The position numbers and the translations under genes are program-made. A DNA stretch of 6,680 nucleotides from Acidobacteriaceae bacterium. Its GTDB lineage: Bacteria; Acidobacteriota; Terriglobia; Terriglobales; Acidobacteriaceae. Location: contig WQYS01000134.1 in NCBI GenBank assembly GCA_009781125.1, positions 1 through 6,680 of the forward strand. The letters run 5' to 3'. A model generated the notes under the pieces. It was not told the DNA's origin and did no database searches. It saw only the letters and a program-made list of their open reading frames with translations. Shown one piece after another: positions 1 through 4,965 of this stretch; positions within the stretch are counted from its first letter, which is position 1, and every line of letters begins with the position of its first letter.

Positions 1-2
1 AT

Positions 3-29
3 CGCACGGCGGGCGTGTTGCTGGCCTGA
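3..29 (+). CDS. Possible C-terminal tail of an upstream gene (partial)
   Basis: The window opens in one frame with eight sense codons reading RTAGVLLA, followed by TGA at 27-29. Every third base of these codons is G or C, which is what a real coding end would look like in this genome. The fragment is far too short to identify a product. The other two forward frames also stay open for a short way (to stops at 57-59 and 64-66) but have less biased third positions. If real, the gene ends about 107 bases before the transaldolase start. Confidence 0.25.
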   Translation, partial: RTAGVLLA

Positions 30-45
30 TCGCCCGTTCACCGTG
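5..45 (+). terminator. Bulged 11-bp hairpin upstream of the transaldolase
   Basis: CACGG (5-9) pairs with CCGTG (41-45), and CGGGCG (10-15) pairs with CGCCCG (31-36). This gives 11 base pairs, nearly all GC, with a 4-base bulge (37-40) and a 15-base loop. There is no proper T-tract after it, only ATTT. It could be a terminator for the gene to the left, or an mRNA structure. It overlaps the proposed last codons of that gene. Confidence 0.3.
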
Positions 46-136
46 TCATTTCCAGTAACCTGCTGATTTGTTGAGGTTTGATAATTTCAAAGAAGAGCGA
101 TTGACAGCGATGTCATATATGGGATACTTAATTGGC

Positions 137-811
137 ATGGAACTTTTCATTGATACCGCGATTGTTGCAGAGATTCGAGAGGCTCAAAGCTGGGGCATTC
201 TCGATGGCGTAACTACAAACCCAACCCACATTGCCAAAAGCGGACGTGAACTGGAAGACGTCCTCAAGGAGATCTTCTCCATCTGCCCCGGTCCGATCAG
301 CGTGGAGACGGTCAGCGCCGATGCTGAAGGAATCGTAGCGGAAGGGCGGGCCATAGCGGCTTTCCACAAGAATGCGGTTGTGAAGGTTCCTGTGACGATC
401 GAAGGGCTGAAAGCGGTGAAGCAGCTTTCCAGCGAAGGTATACGCACCAACGTGACCCTGTGCTTCAGCCCGCTACAGGCCTTTCTGGCGGCCAAAGCTG
501 GAGCAACCTATATCAGCCCGTTTGTCCACCGCAAGGAAGAGGCCGGGATGGACGGAATGGAGATGATTCGCCAGATTCGCGCGATCTACGACCGCTACGG
601 ATATAACACAAAGATTTTAGCGGCCAGCATTCGCACAGGTAAAGAAGTTCTCGACTGCCTCCTTGCCGGAGCCGACGTCTGCACTATGCCGCTCAATGTC
701 ATGGAATCGCTGTACAAGCACCTGATGACCGATGCGGGATTGAAGATGTTCATGGATGACTGGAAGAAAGTTCCTCCTACGGAACTGTTCGCCACCCTTA
801 CCCGTCGGTAA
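137..811 (+). CDS. talC: Transaldolase, small TalC/MipB/FSA-family type
   Basis: This is a class I (Schiff base) aldolase of the short transaldolase family. It is predicted to move a dihydroxyacetone unit between sugar phosphates in the cytoplasmic non-oxidative pentose phosphate pathway. From ATG 137 it has 224 residues, close to the usual 214-220. The N-terminus MELFIDTAIV aligns with family members starting MELYLDT. Visible landmarks are Asp6, the GVTTNPT segment (24-30), Lys83 in VVKVPVT (the Schiff-base lysine), NVTLCFS (105-111), SPFVHR (127-132) and LAAS (161-164). Fructose-6-phosphate aldolases carry Gln59 and Tyr131; this protein has Glu57 and Phe129 at those positions, the transaldolase pattern. 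The frame is open back to TTG 68 with ATGs at 110 and 119, but family alignment favours 137. No strong ribosome site precedes any of these starts; GGGA at 121-124 is weak and rather far. The gene converges on the two-component operon. Confidence 0.9.
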   Translation: MELFIDTAIVAEIREAQSWGILDGVTTNPTHIAKSGRELEDVLKEIFSICPGPISVETVSADAEGIVAEGRAIAAFHKNAVVKVPVTIEGLKAVKQLSSEGIRTNVTLCFSPLQAFLAAKAGATYISPFVHRKEEAGMDGMEMIRQIRAIYDRYGYNTKILAASIRTGKEVLDCLLAGADVCTMPLNVMESLYKHLMTDAGLKMFMDDWKKVPPTELFATLTRR

Positions 812-862
812 GGATATGTCCAACGCTGTCATCCATCGCAGATATGCTGTGAATGCAAGGAA

Positions 863-899
863 ACTCCAACTGGCGAATGCATCTGGGAAAGGTTGGAGT
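863..899. terminator. 8-bp perfect stem-loop, candidate bidirectional terminator
   Basis: ACTCCAAC (863-870) pairs perfectly with GTTGGAGT (892-899) around a 21-base loop. On the plus strand it is followed by GCTTATATTTA, and on the minus strand by TTCCTTGC, so both sides are only moderately T-rich. The position between convergent genes supports a terminator role. The long loop and poor T-tract argue against a classic intrinsic terminator. Confidence 0.35.
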
Positions 900-921
900 G
901 CTTATATTTACGCGTATCCGG

Positions 922-937
922 CCTGGTTTCGACCAGG
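922..937. terminator. Compact 6-bp hairpin with TTCG loop
   Basis: CCTGGT (922-927) and ACCAGG (932-937) form a perfect 6-bp stem closed by the tetraloop TTCG, a loop that is unusually stable in RNA. No T-tract follows on either strand. It may help stop or stabilise the 3' end of one of the flanking convergent transcripts. Confidence 0.3.
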
Positions 938-1020
938 AGTGGAGCAAGGTCGTCCGTGAACGCTGCCTTGTCATGGAGTATTGCTGCTGAAGATACAAGC
1001 TGACAAAGAAAGGATACGGC

Positions 1021-1686
1021 TCATATTTCTTCCGACTGCAAAATCCCGTGCGAGAGGCAAAAAACCACGGCTTCTGTGCGATCGGCGACCTCAAGCTTGG
1101 ACAGAAGGTTGTTCACATGATTCTTCACTGTGCTCTCGGAGATGCGAAATACGTTGGCGATCTCGCGATTGGTCAAGCCTTTGGCAACCAGCTTCAACAC
1201 TTCGTTCTCGCGATCGGTTAGCTGCTGGCGGCTCATGCCGCTGGCAAACTGCCGTTCGATCGCCGGAGAGGTCCACCGTTTGCCTGCGTAGACCGTTTCG
1301 ATAGCCTCTATCAGCATCTCGCGGCCGAGATCCTTCAGGATGTACCCTTGTGCACCCGCATCGAGCACCTGGAAAACCTCGTCCTCTGTCTGGTAGCTGG
1401 TCACGATGAGAATGCGCGGATTGGCGAACTCGGCGGCGATAGAGCGTACAACTTCGACGCCCCCCTTCTGCGGCATTCTCAGGTCGAGCAGAAGAACGTC
1501 AGGCTTTAGCTCTCGATAGAGCGCAATGGCTTCTGTTCCGTTGGAAGCTTCGCCTACGACCTCAAAACCGGGCTCATTTCCAATCAGGTTGCGGATGCCG
1601 ATACGGTAGACGAGATGATCGTCGGCAACCAGGATACGTATGTTGCGCGAAGGACGCTGTCTGGCGGAAAATCTGTCCGGTGTCAT
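1021..1686 (-). CDS. LuxR/NarL-family response regulator
   Basis: This is a DNA-binding response regulator, the cytoplasmic output half of the two-component pair. From ATG 1686 it has 221 residues. The receiver domain (about 16-130) shows acidic Asp22-Asp23 in LVADDH, the phospho-acceptor Asp68 in LLLDLRMP, Thr96 in ILIVTSY and Lys118 in YILKDL. A LuxR-type helix-turn-helix follows (about 154-214), with LTDRENEVL, then GLTNREIA and ISESTVKNHV, the recognition helix region. Its ATG overlaps the TGA of the kinase gene (ATGA), and AAGGG lies 7 bases upstream, so translation is probably coupled. An in-frame ATG at 1704 would add six residues but has a poorer context. Its targets are unknown. The neighbouring promoters, including the 7-7-7 inverted repeat before the receptor gene, are the first places to look. 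Confidence 0.93.
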   Translation of the reverse strand: MTPDRFSARQRPSRNIRILVADDHLVYRIGIRNLIGNEPGFEVVGEASNGTEAIALYRELKPDVLLLDLRMPQKGGVEVVRSIAAEFANPRILIVTSYQTEDEVFQVLDAGAQGYILKDLGREMLIEAIETVYAGKRWTSPAIERQFASGMSRQQLTDRENEVLKLVAKGLTNREIANVFRISESTVKNHVNNLLSKLEVADRTEAVVFCLSHGILQSEEI

Positions 1687-3113
1687 AGCGGTACCCTTAC
1701 ACATATTAAAGTTCTGCCCGGAGCGGATTGTATCTGCAACTCCGCATCGATAGCAGCCACGCGCTCGCGGATACCGATCAGACCGAAGTGTCCCTCCGCC
1801 GTGCCGGGCGCTCGATCTGGATCGAAGCCCTTCCCGTTATCTTCCACTTCCAGAGTAACCCCTCGCGGTTCGTACCGGAGGCCAACGCGAATTCTGGTGG
1901 CGGAGGCGTGACGAACAGCGTTGGTAATCGCCTCCTGCCCGATGCGGAACAGGTTGTTCACAATATTATAGGAAAGCGCGACAGGTTCTCCGCTCACCTG
2001 CTGTTCGATCTCTGTCGCCGTTGCCGCCTTCATCTGCTGAATGGAGTGAGCGAGCAGCACGTCAAGACGGTCGCTGCGCGAAGGCGCGCGCAGCATCTCA
2101 ATCGAGAGATGGGACTCGTTTCTGCTGTGACGGACAAGGTGCAACGCCTCCTTTAACAGCTTCTTTGCTTGCTCGGGACTGTGCTCCATCACCTGATCGG
2201 CGGCTTCCAACTCGAGCGAGATGCCGGCAAATCCCTGCGCCAGCGTGTCGTGAATGTCGCGGGCGATCTTGGCCCGTTCCTCGGCAATGGTCCTGTAGCG
2301 GCGATGCTCCTGACGCAAATATATATTCACCAGAATCAGGATCATAATCAGGAAGATTCCGGCAAGCAGCAGTATATGCGGGCCTGTCCACCAGGATGGG
2401 CCTTTGAGCAGTTGCAGGTCGTCCGGACCTCGCAGTTGCAGGGTGAAGGCTTCGCTGTGGCTTGCGCCTGGATCATGGCTGATGAACAAAACGCCGGTGA
2501 TGCGCAGCGTGGCTCCAGGCTGTATCAGATCTACGGGGATCTCCGCGTCCAGATCGTTGTCGGGCATGACAGCCGAGAAGCTTTGGTGCTCACTGCTCAG
2601 GTTGAGCCTTACGCCTGTCAGTCCAGCCGATGTGACTGACACAAGTTGAGCATCCATCTGCACCAGCGCAAGCTCGCTTTCGCCTTCGGCGGCCTGGTCG
2701 GACGTAATGGCCAGTGGCAGAGGCATCGCTCCTCCCCACAGGCGGCGCAAGCTGGCGTTGCGCACCTGCGGTCGCGGAGCAAGCACCATTTCGCCGGTCA
2801 CTTCCACCTCGTCGCCAAGCGCAATTCTGTTGGCATCGGACAAGTCTACGGATATTTCTGTTGCTCCTGTTCTGTCCTGGATCACCACAGAGTGGTGGTT
2901 CAGGATCACAATGCCGCGAATCATGACAGGCACAGCCTGCGAGGCCGCGCGCGTCTGCTCAATCGCTGACCAGATGGATTGCAGTTTGGCGTGCCCGGCA
3001 GACGGCATATCCGCAGCCTTTGCAGGCAATGCCACGACAGCGACCCACAGGGATAAGGTCATAACAAGCCTTTTGAGGCTCGGTGTGCGCGGGGCGTGGA
3101 AGTGCATTGACAT
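1683..3113 (-). CDS. Sensor histidine kinase, HisKA_3 type, with OB-fold-like periplasmic sensor
   Basis: This inner-membrane kinase is predicted to phosphorylate the downstream response regulator. From ATG 3113 it has 476 residues. In order they are: a signal peptide with basic n-region and hydrophobic core, with likely cleavage after ALPAKA (about residue 33); two OB-fold-like segments (about 60-141 and 149-236), the first with IRGIVILNHHSVVIQDRTG and LGDEVEVTG; one membrane helix (about 246-266); a HisKA_3 dimerisation domain with phospho-acceptor His288 in ARDIHDTLAQ; and an HATPase_c domain with N-box Glu394/Asn398 in GQEAITN, DNGKGFD (425-431) and GHFGLIGIRER (441-451). Its end overlaps the regulator start by ATGA. 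The frame extends to TTG 3140, but that codon lies upstream of the proposed -10. ATG 3107 is an alternative. ATG 3062 has a better ribosome site (AAAGG, 6-base spacing) but would lose the basic n-region. The ligand is unknown; pairing OB-like domains with a LuxR-type regulator is inferred to be extracytoplasmic sensing. Confidence 0.92.
   Translation of the reverse strand: MSMHFHAPRTPSLKRLVMTLSLWVAVVALPAKAADMPSAGHAKLQSIWSAIEQTRAASQAVPVMIRGIVILNHHSVVIQDRTGATEISVDLSDANRIALGDEVEVTGEMVLAPRPQVRNASLRRLWGGAMPLPLAITSDQAAEGESELALVQMDAQLVSVTSAGLTGVRLNLSSEHQSFSAVMPDNDLDAEIPVDLIQPGATLRITGVLFISHDPGASHSEAFTLQLRGPDDLQLLKGPSWWTGPHILLLAGIFLIMILILVNIYLRQEHRRYRTIAEERAKIARDIHDTLAQGFAGISLELEAADQVMEHSPEQAKKLLKEALHLVRHSRNESHLSIEMLRAPSRSDRLDVLLAHSIQQMKAATATEIEQQVSGEPVALSYNIVNNLFRIGQEAITNAVRHASATRIRVGLRYEPRGVTLEVEDNGKGFDPDRAPGTAEGHFGLIGIRERVAAIDAELQIQSAPGRTLICVRVPL
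1694..1699 (-). promoter_or_regulatory. Ribosome binding site of the response regulator
   Basis: On the minus strand TAAGGG lies inside the last codons of the kinase gene, 7 bases before ATG 1686. It decides the start: the upstream ATG at 1704 lies before this site. Confidence 0.6.
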
Positions 3114-3131
3114 GAATAAATCAGTTATGAT

Positions 3132-3160
3132 CTTATACAATCGATTATAAATCCTGTGAA
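3132..3160 (-). promoter_or_regulatory. Promoter of the kinase/regulator operon
   Basis: Reading the minus strand, TTCACA (3160-3155, 5/6 match to the sigma-70 -35) is followed after 17 bases by TATAAG (3137-3132, 5/6 match to -10). Transcription would begin near 3125, leaving a very short leader before ATG 3113 or 3107. The AATCGATT palindrome sits inside the spacer, a position where a bound protein would block RNA polymerase. Confidence 0.5.
3136..3149. promoter_or_regulatory. AATCGATT-centred palindrome, candidate operator 1
   Basis: The 14-mer TACAATCGATTATA is palindromic except for the third base pair from each end. It fits the central CG and flanking AA/TT of LacI-family operators (TGNAANCGNTTNCA), with one mismatch in each half. 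It lies in the region shared by the divergent kinase and jellyroll genes, between the -35 and -10 of the kinase promoter. A second AATCGATT site sits in the other divergent region at 4903-4916. The cognate regulator is not in the window. Confidence 0.4.
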
Positions 3161-3166
3161 CCTGTG

Positions 3167-3895
3167 ATGTGGAGACTGAAAAGACTCACCCCAAAAGCGA
3201 TTATTCTTGCTTTTCTTGGAACTATCATCGTTCTGGCCTCTCTTTGGTGGGTGCTGGGGGGGCATTTCTCCGGGTGGCGAGGGTATCGAGACCATCGCCT
3301 GAGCCGACTCGATGGCTGGCACTCCATCTCGGGCAACTGGTCGCTCAGCAACAACGTGATATCGAACGCGCACTATGGACGGGGCGACATGCTGATTGCC
3401 TCCTCTTTCCGCGGTAACAACTACAAGATCGCCGCCGACCTCCGTTTCGATCTGCTTTTTCCGGAGACGCATTACGGCGACGCCGGTCTTGTCATTCGCG
3501 TCAGCGATCCGCAGCGAGGCGTGGACTCTTATCGCGGCTACTATGCCGGACTGCGCCCCGACAGTCAGACGCTGGTCCTGGGGCGGGCTTCCTACGACTG
3601 GCTTACCCTCAAAGAGTTGCCGCTTGCGGTTCCTGTCGCTAAAAATGAGTGGTACCACATCGAACTCTCCGCTCGCGGATGCGACCTGTCTGTTGAAGCA
3701 AGACCTATTCCAGACGGGCCGCCAACGCGAATCGATTACCACGACGCGAACTGCCTCACGGATGGAATGGGAGGCCTGCGTTCTTTCTACACACAGGCTT
3801 CGTGGCGTTCTGTGACGATGACCCTCTCTGATCGCGCCAATGGGTCTGCACTCAGGGGTTCGCAACCCAGTGGCTCGCCGAATGCTGGTCAATAA
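3167..3895 (+). CDS. Membrane-anchored jellyroll (LamG/concanavalin-like) protein
   Basis: I do not recognise a named family. From ATG 3167 the product has 242 residues. A short basic N-terminus is followed by one hydrophobic segment (about 11-30) and no signal peptidase site, so it is probably anchored in the inner membrane with the rest in the periplasm. The body (about 48-221) is rich in beta strands and aromatic residues and matches the rhythm of LamG/DUF1080-like jellyrolls: GW then SGNW (50-58), GDAGLVIR (104-111), YYAGL (125-129), NEWYHIEL (160-167) and a closing GLRSFYTQASW stretch. Such folds usually bind carbohydrate. Cys172 and Cys196 could form a disulfide. GTG at 3164 directly before the ATG is an equally possible start; no good ribosome site is visible. 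It is divergent from the kinase operon across about 50 bases, suggesting shared control. Its 3' end overlaps that of the opposing binding-protein gene by 44 bases. Confidence 0.75.
   Translation: MWRLKRLTPKAIILAFLGTIIVLASLWWVLGGHFSGWRGYRDHRLSRLDGWHSISGNWSLSNNVISNAHYGRGDMLIASSFRGNNYKIAADLRFDLLFPETHYGDAGLVIRVSDPQRGVDSYRGYYAGLRPDSQTLVLGRASYDWLTLKELPLAVPVAKNEWYHIELSARGCDLSVEARPIPDGPPTRIDYHDANCLTDGMGGLRSFYTQASWRSVTMTLSDRANGSALRGSQPSGSPNAGQ
3849..3872. terminator. Hairpin in the overlapping 3' ends of two convergent genes
   Basis: GGGTT (3856-3860) pairs with AACCC (3864-3868) around a 3-base loop, and CACT (3849-3852) pairs with AGTG (3869-3872), leaving a 3-base bulge. It lies inside coding sequence of the jellyroll gene and covers the stop codon of the binding-protein gene. 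No T-tract follows. There is no intergenic room for another terminator here. Confidence 0.25.
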
Positions 3896-4796
3896 TCGTT
3901 ACGGAAATCTGCGTGCTCCATCTGCCGCCGTGCTTAGCATCCAGGGCCTTTTTCATGGCTTCTATGGCGGCTTTTCCCATCTCCTGCGGATTGCTTACAA
4001 CCAGCGCATCGATTTTTCCCTGAAGCAGGGCATCGAACTCGTCGCGCTCGCCAGAGATTCCAATCAGCACCGGACGCCTGCGTGCCTGTGAGTTGAAGGT
4101 AGATGCGGCCGCATGGGTAGCGAACTCGTCGGTGGTGAAGATTCCGCCCAGATTCGGGTGTTCAGAAAGCAAATCCAGCGTAGCCTGGCGAGCCCTGGCC
4201 CAATCGGAGAGTCCGTACTTCACATCCACAAGTTTGATATGCGGCGTGCGCGCGATCTCTTCGGCAAAGCTCTCCTCAATACGCGAACTGCTCTCCACCG
4301 TGGGACTGACGCCGACAATTCCTATCTCGCCCTTTCCGCCCATCAAAGCGGCAAACCGCCTGGCGGCCAGCCGTCCCGCTTCTTTTACATCCCATCCCAC
4401 AAAGGCGTCAAAATCTTCAGCCGCCAGCGCGATGGGCGATCCGATTACCACCACTGCGATTCCCGCCTTCTTGGCTTTGCGCAGTACGGAGGCAAGTACA
4501 AGCTGGTGCGAAGGCGCTACGACGATTCCCTGAACATGATTGGCGATGGCGTCTTCGACCATTTGTTCCTGCTCCGCATAGTCGGTGACCTCCTGCGGAG
4601 CCTCGAATTGCACCTGGATTCCAGCGGCATCGGCCTCAGCTTTTACCTGATGATTGAAGACCTCCCAGTAGTGCAGACCGCCCGCCGGGGCAATTACGGC
4701 GACAGTTGGCGGCTGTTTTTGCCGGCATCCTGCGATCATCGGCACGGCAAGGAGCAGGACAACGTGTAGCAGAGTCTTTCTATATCGAATCTTCAA
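3852..4796 (-). CDS. Lipoprotein sugar-binding protein (RbsB/LacI-type periplasmic fold)
   Basis: This is a periplasmic-binding-protein type I domain on a lipid anchor, predicted to bind a sugar at the periplasmic face of a membrane. From TTG 4796 it has 314 residues. The N-terminus KIRYRK plus a hydrophobic core ends in lipobox IAGC with Cys24, an ideal 23-residue lipoprotein signal. The rest shows the family's repeating pattern: TVAVIAP (31-37), HYWEVFN (42-48), QGIVVAPS (89-96), VGWDVKEAG (133-141), GEIGIVG (156-162), GIFTTDEFA (218-226) and LQGKIDALVVSNPQEMG (258-274). There is no DNA-binding helix-turn-helix, so it is not a LacI regulator. The frame is open to TTG 4850, but a near-consensus promoter starts transcription near 4846, which rules that start out. 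TTG 4835 would leave only an 11-base leader. No permease or ATPase gene lies next to it, so it may deliver its ligand to an unlinked transporter or report it to the sensor kinase. Confidence 0.87.
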   Translation of the reverse strand: MKIRYRKTLLHVVLLLAVPMIAGCRQKQPPTVAVIAPAGGLHYWEVFNHQVKAEADAAGIQVQFEAPQEVTDYAEQEQMVEDAIANHVQGIVVAPSHQLVLASVLRKAKKAGIAVVVIGSPIALAAEDFDAFVGWDVKEAGRLAARRFAALMGGKGEIGIVGVSPTVESSSRIEESFAEEIARTPHIKLVDVKYGLSDWARARQATLDLLSEHPNLGGIFTTDEFATHAAASTFNSQARRRPVLIGISGERDEFDALLQGKIDALVVSNPQEMGKAAIEAMKKALDAKHGGRWSTQISVTIIDQHSASHWVANP

Positions 4797-4852
4797 GTCT
4801 TCACCACGGCCCTTATAACTGAGCCAACCACGCAAATTGGAACGAGGCAAAT

Positions 4853-4880
4853 ATTCTATCCCAAGTTTTCAGGTTGTCAA
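4853..4880 (-). promoter_or_regulatory. Strong promoter of the binding-protein gene
   Basis: On the minus strand a perfect -35 TTGACA (4880-4875) is followed after 16 bases by TAGAAT (4858-4853, 5/6 match to -10). Transcription would start near 4846, giving a leader of about 50 bases to TTG 4796. An AAGGG lies in that leader, 13 bases from the start, and GGTGAAG lies closer. The AATCGATT palindrome is centred about 63 bases upstream of the start point. Confidence 0.6.
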
Positions 4881-4902
4881 TAGGCATTTCCTACCTATTT
4901 AT

Positions 4903-4916
4903 TCTAATCGATTGCA
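4903..4916. promoter_or_regulatory. AATCGATT-centred palindrome, candidate operator 2
   Basis: The 14-mer TCTAATCGATTGCA matches the LacI-family consensus TGNAANCGNTTNCA with a single mismatch (C for G at position 2). It shares the AATCGATT core with the site at 3136-3149 and lies in the divergent region between the binding-protein and receptor genes. Its right half runs into the inverted repeat at 4912-4932. Confidence 0.45.
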
Positions 4917-4932
4917 GTCTATAGTACTGCAA
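4912..4932. promoter_or_regulatory. 7-7-7 inverted repeat, candidate regulator site before the receptor gene
   Basis: TTGCAGT (4912-4918) is repeated in inverted orientation as ACTGCAA (4926-4932) across a 7-base spacer. The arms match perfectly. The spacer contains most of TATAGT (4920-4925), a possible -10 for the receptor gene without a good -35; TTTATT at 4898-4903 is the best spaced candidate. The dyad could bind a dimeric regulator such as the LuxR-type response regulator encoded in the window, or form a hairpin in a transcript that starts further upstream. Confidence 0.45.
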
Positions 4933-4952
4933 AGTTGAATCCACACACTTTC

Positions 4953-4958
4953 AGGAGG
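4953..4958 (+). promoter_or_regulatory. Consensus ribosome binding site of the TonB-dependent receptor
   Basis: AGGAGG, a full Shine-Dalgarno match, lies 7 bases before GTG 4966. It is by far the best ribosome site in the window and fixes the receptor start at a GTG codon, directly ahead of a good signal peptide. Confidence 0.85.
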
Positions 4959-4965
4959 TAGTATC

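Larger units (their letters stand above)
812..1020. other. Convergent intergenic gap with two hairpins
   Basis: These 209 bases separate the stop codons of two genes transcribed toward each other. I see no convincing gene here: the short open frames lack homology-like composition and ribosome sites. The gap holds two clear stem-loops, at 863-899 and 922-937, a reasonable place for bidirectional termination. Confidence 0.6.

Noticed and set aside
137..811. Naming the first gene fructose-6-phosphate aldolase
   Set aside because: The residues that distinguish that activity (Gln and Tyr) are Glu57 and Phe129 here, as in transaldolases.
756..959. A 67-codon open frame bridging the end of the transaldolase gene and the intergenic gap
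   Set aside because: It begins inside the transaldolase gene, lacks a ribosome site, and crosses both hairpins of the convergent gap.
2169..2639. A 156-codon open frame on the plus strand
   Set aside because: It lies opposite the kinase gene, whose domains are clear, and has no ribosome site or recognisable motif.
3107..3131. TTGACA at 3107-3112 on the plus strand as the jellyroll gene -35
   Set aside because: The only good -10-like hexamers are at 13 bases (TATGAT) or 21 bases (TATACA), outside normal spacing. It also overlaps the kinase start codon, so I do not call a promoter from it.
3730..3737. A third AATCGATT copy
   Set aside because: It lies inside the jellyroll coding sequence as codons for Ile-Asp with flanks that do not fit the operator consensus. 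Several ATCGAT hexamers also occur inside genes (around 1744 and 4007), so this one is probably incidental.
3125..3892. A 255-codon open frame on the minus strand
   Set aside because: It is antisense to the jellyroll gene, its translation is Arg/Pro/Val-rich without domain-like motifs, and it would run through the divergent promoter region.
3852..4796. A LacI-family transcription regulator that would bind the palindromes
   Set aside because: The protein has the periplasmic sugar-binding fold but starts with a lipoprotein signal and lipobox cysteine and has no helix-turn-helix, so it cannot be the DNA-binding regulator.
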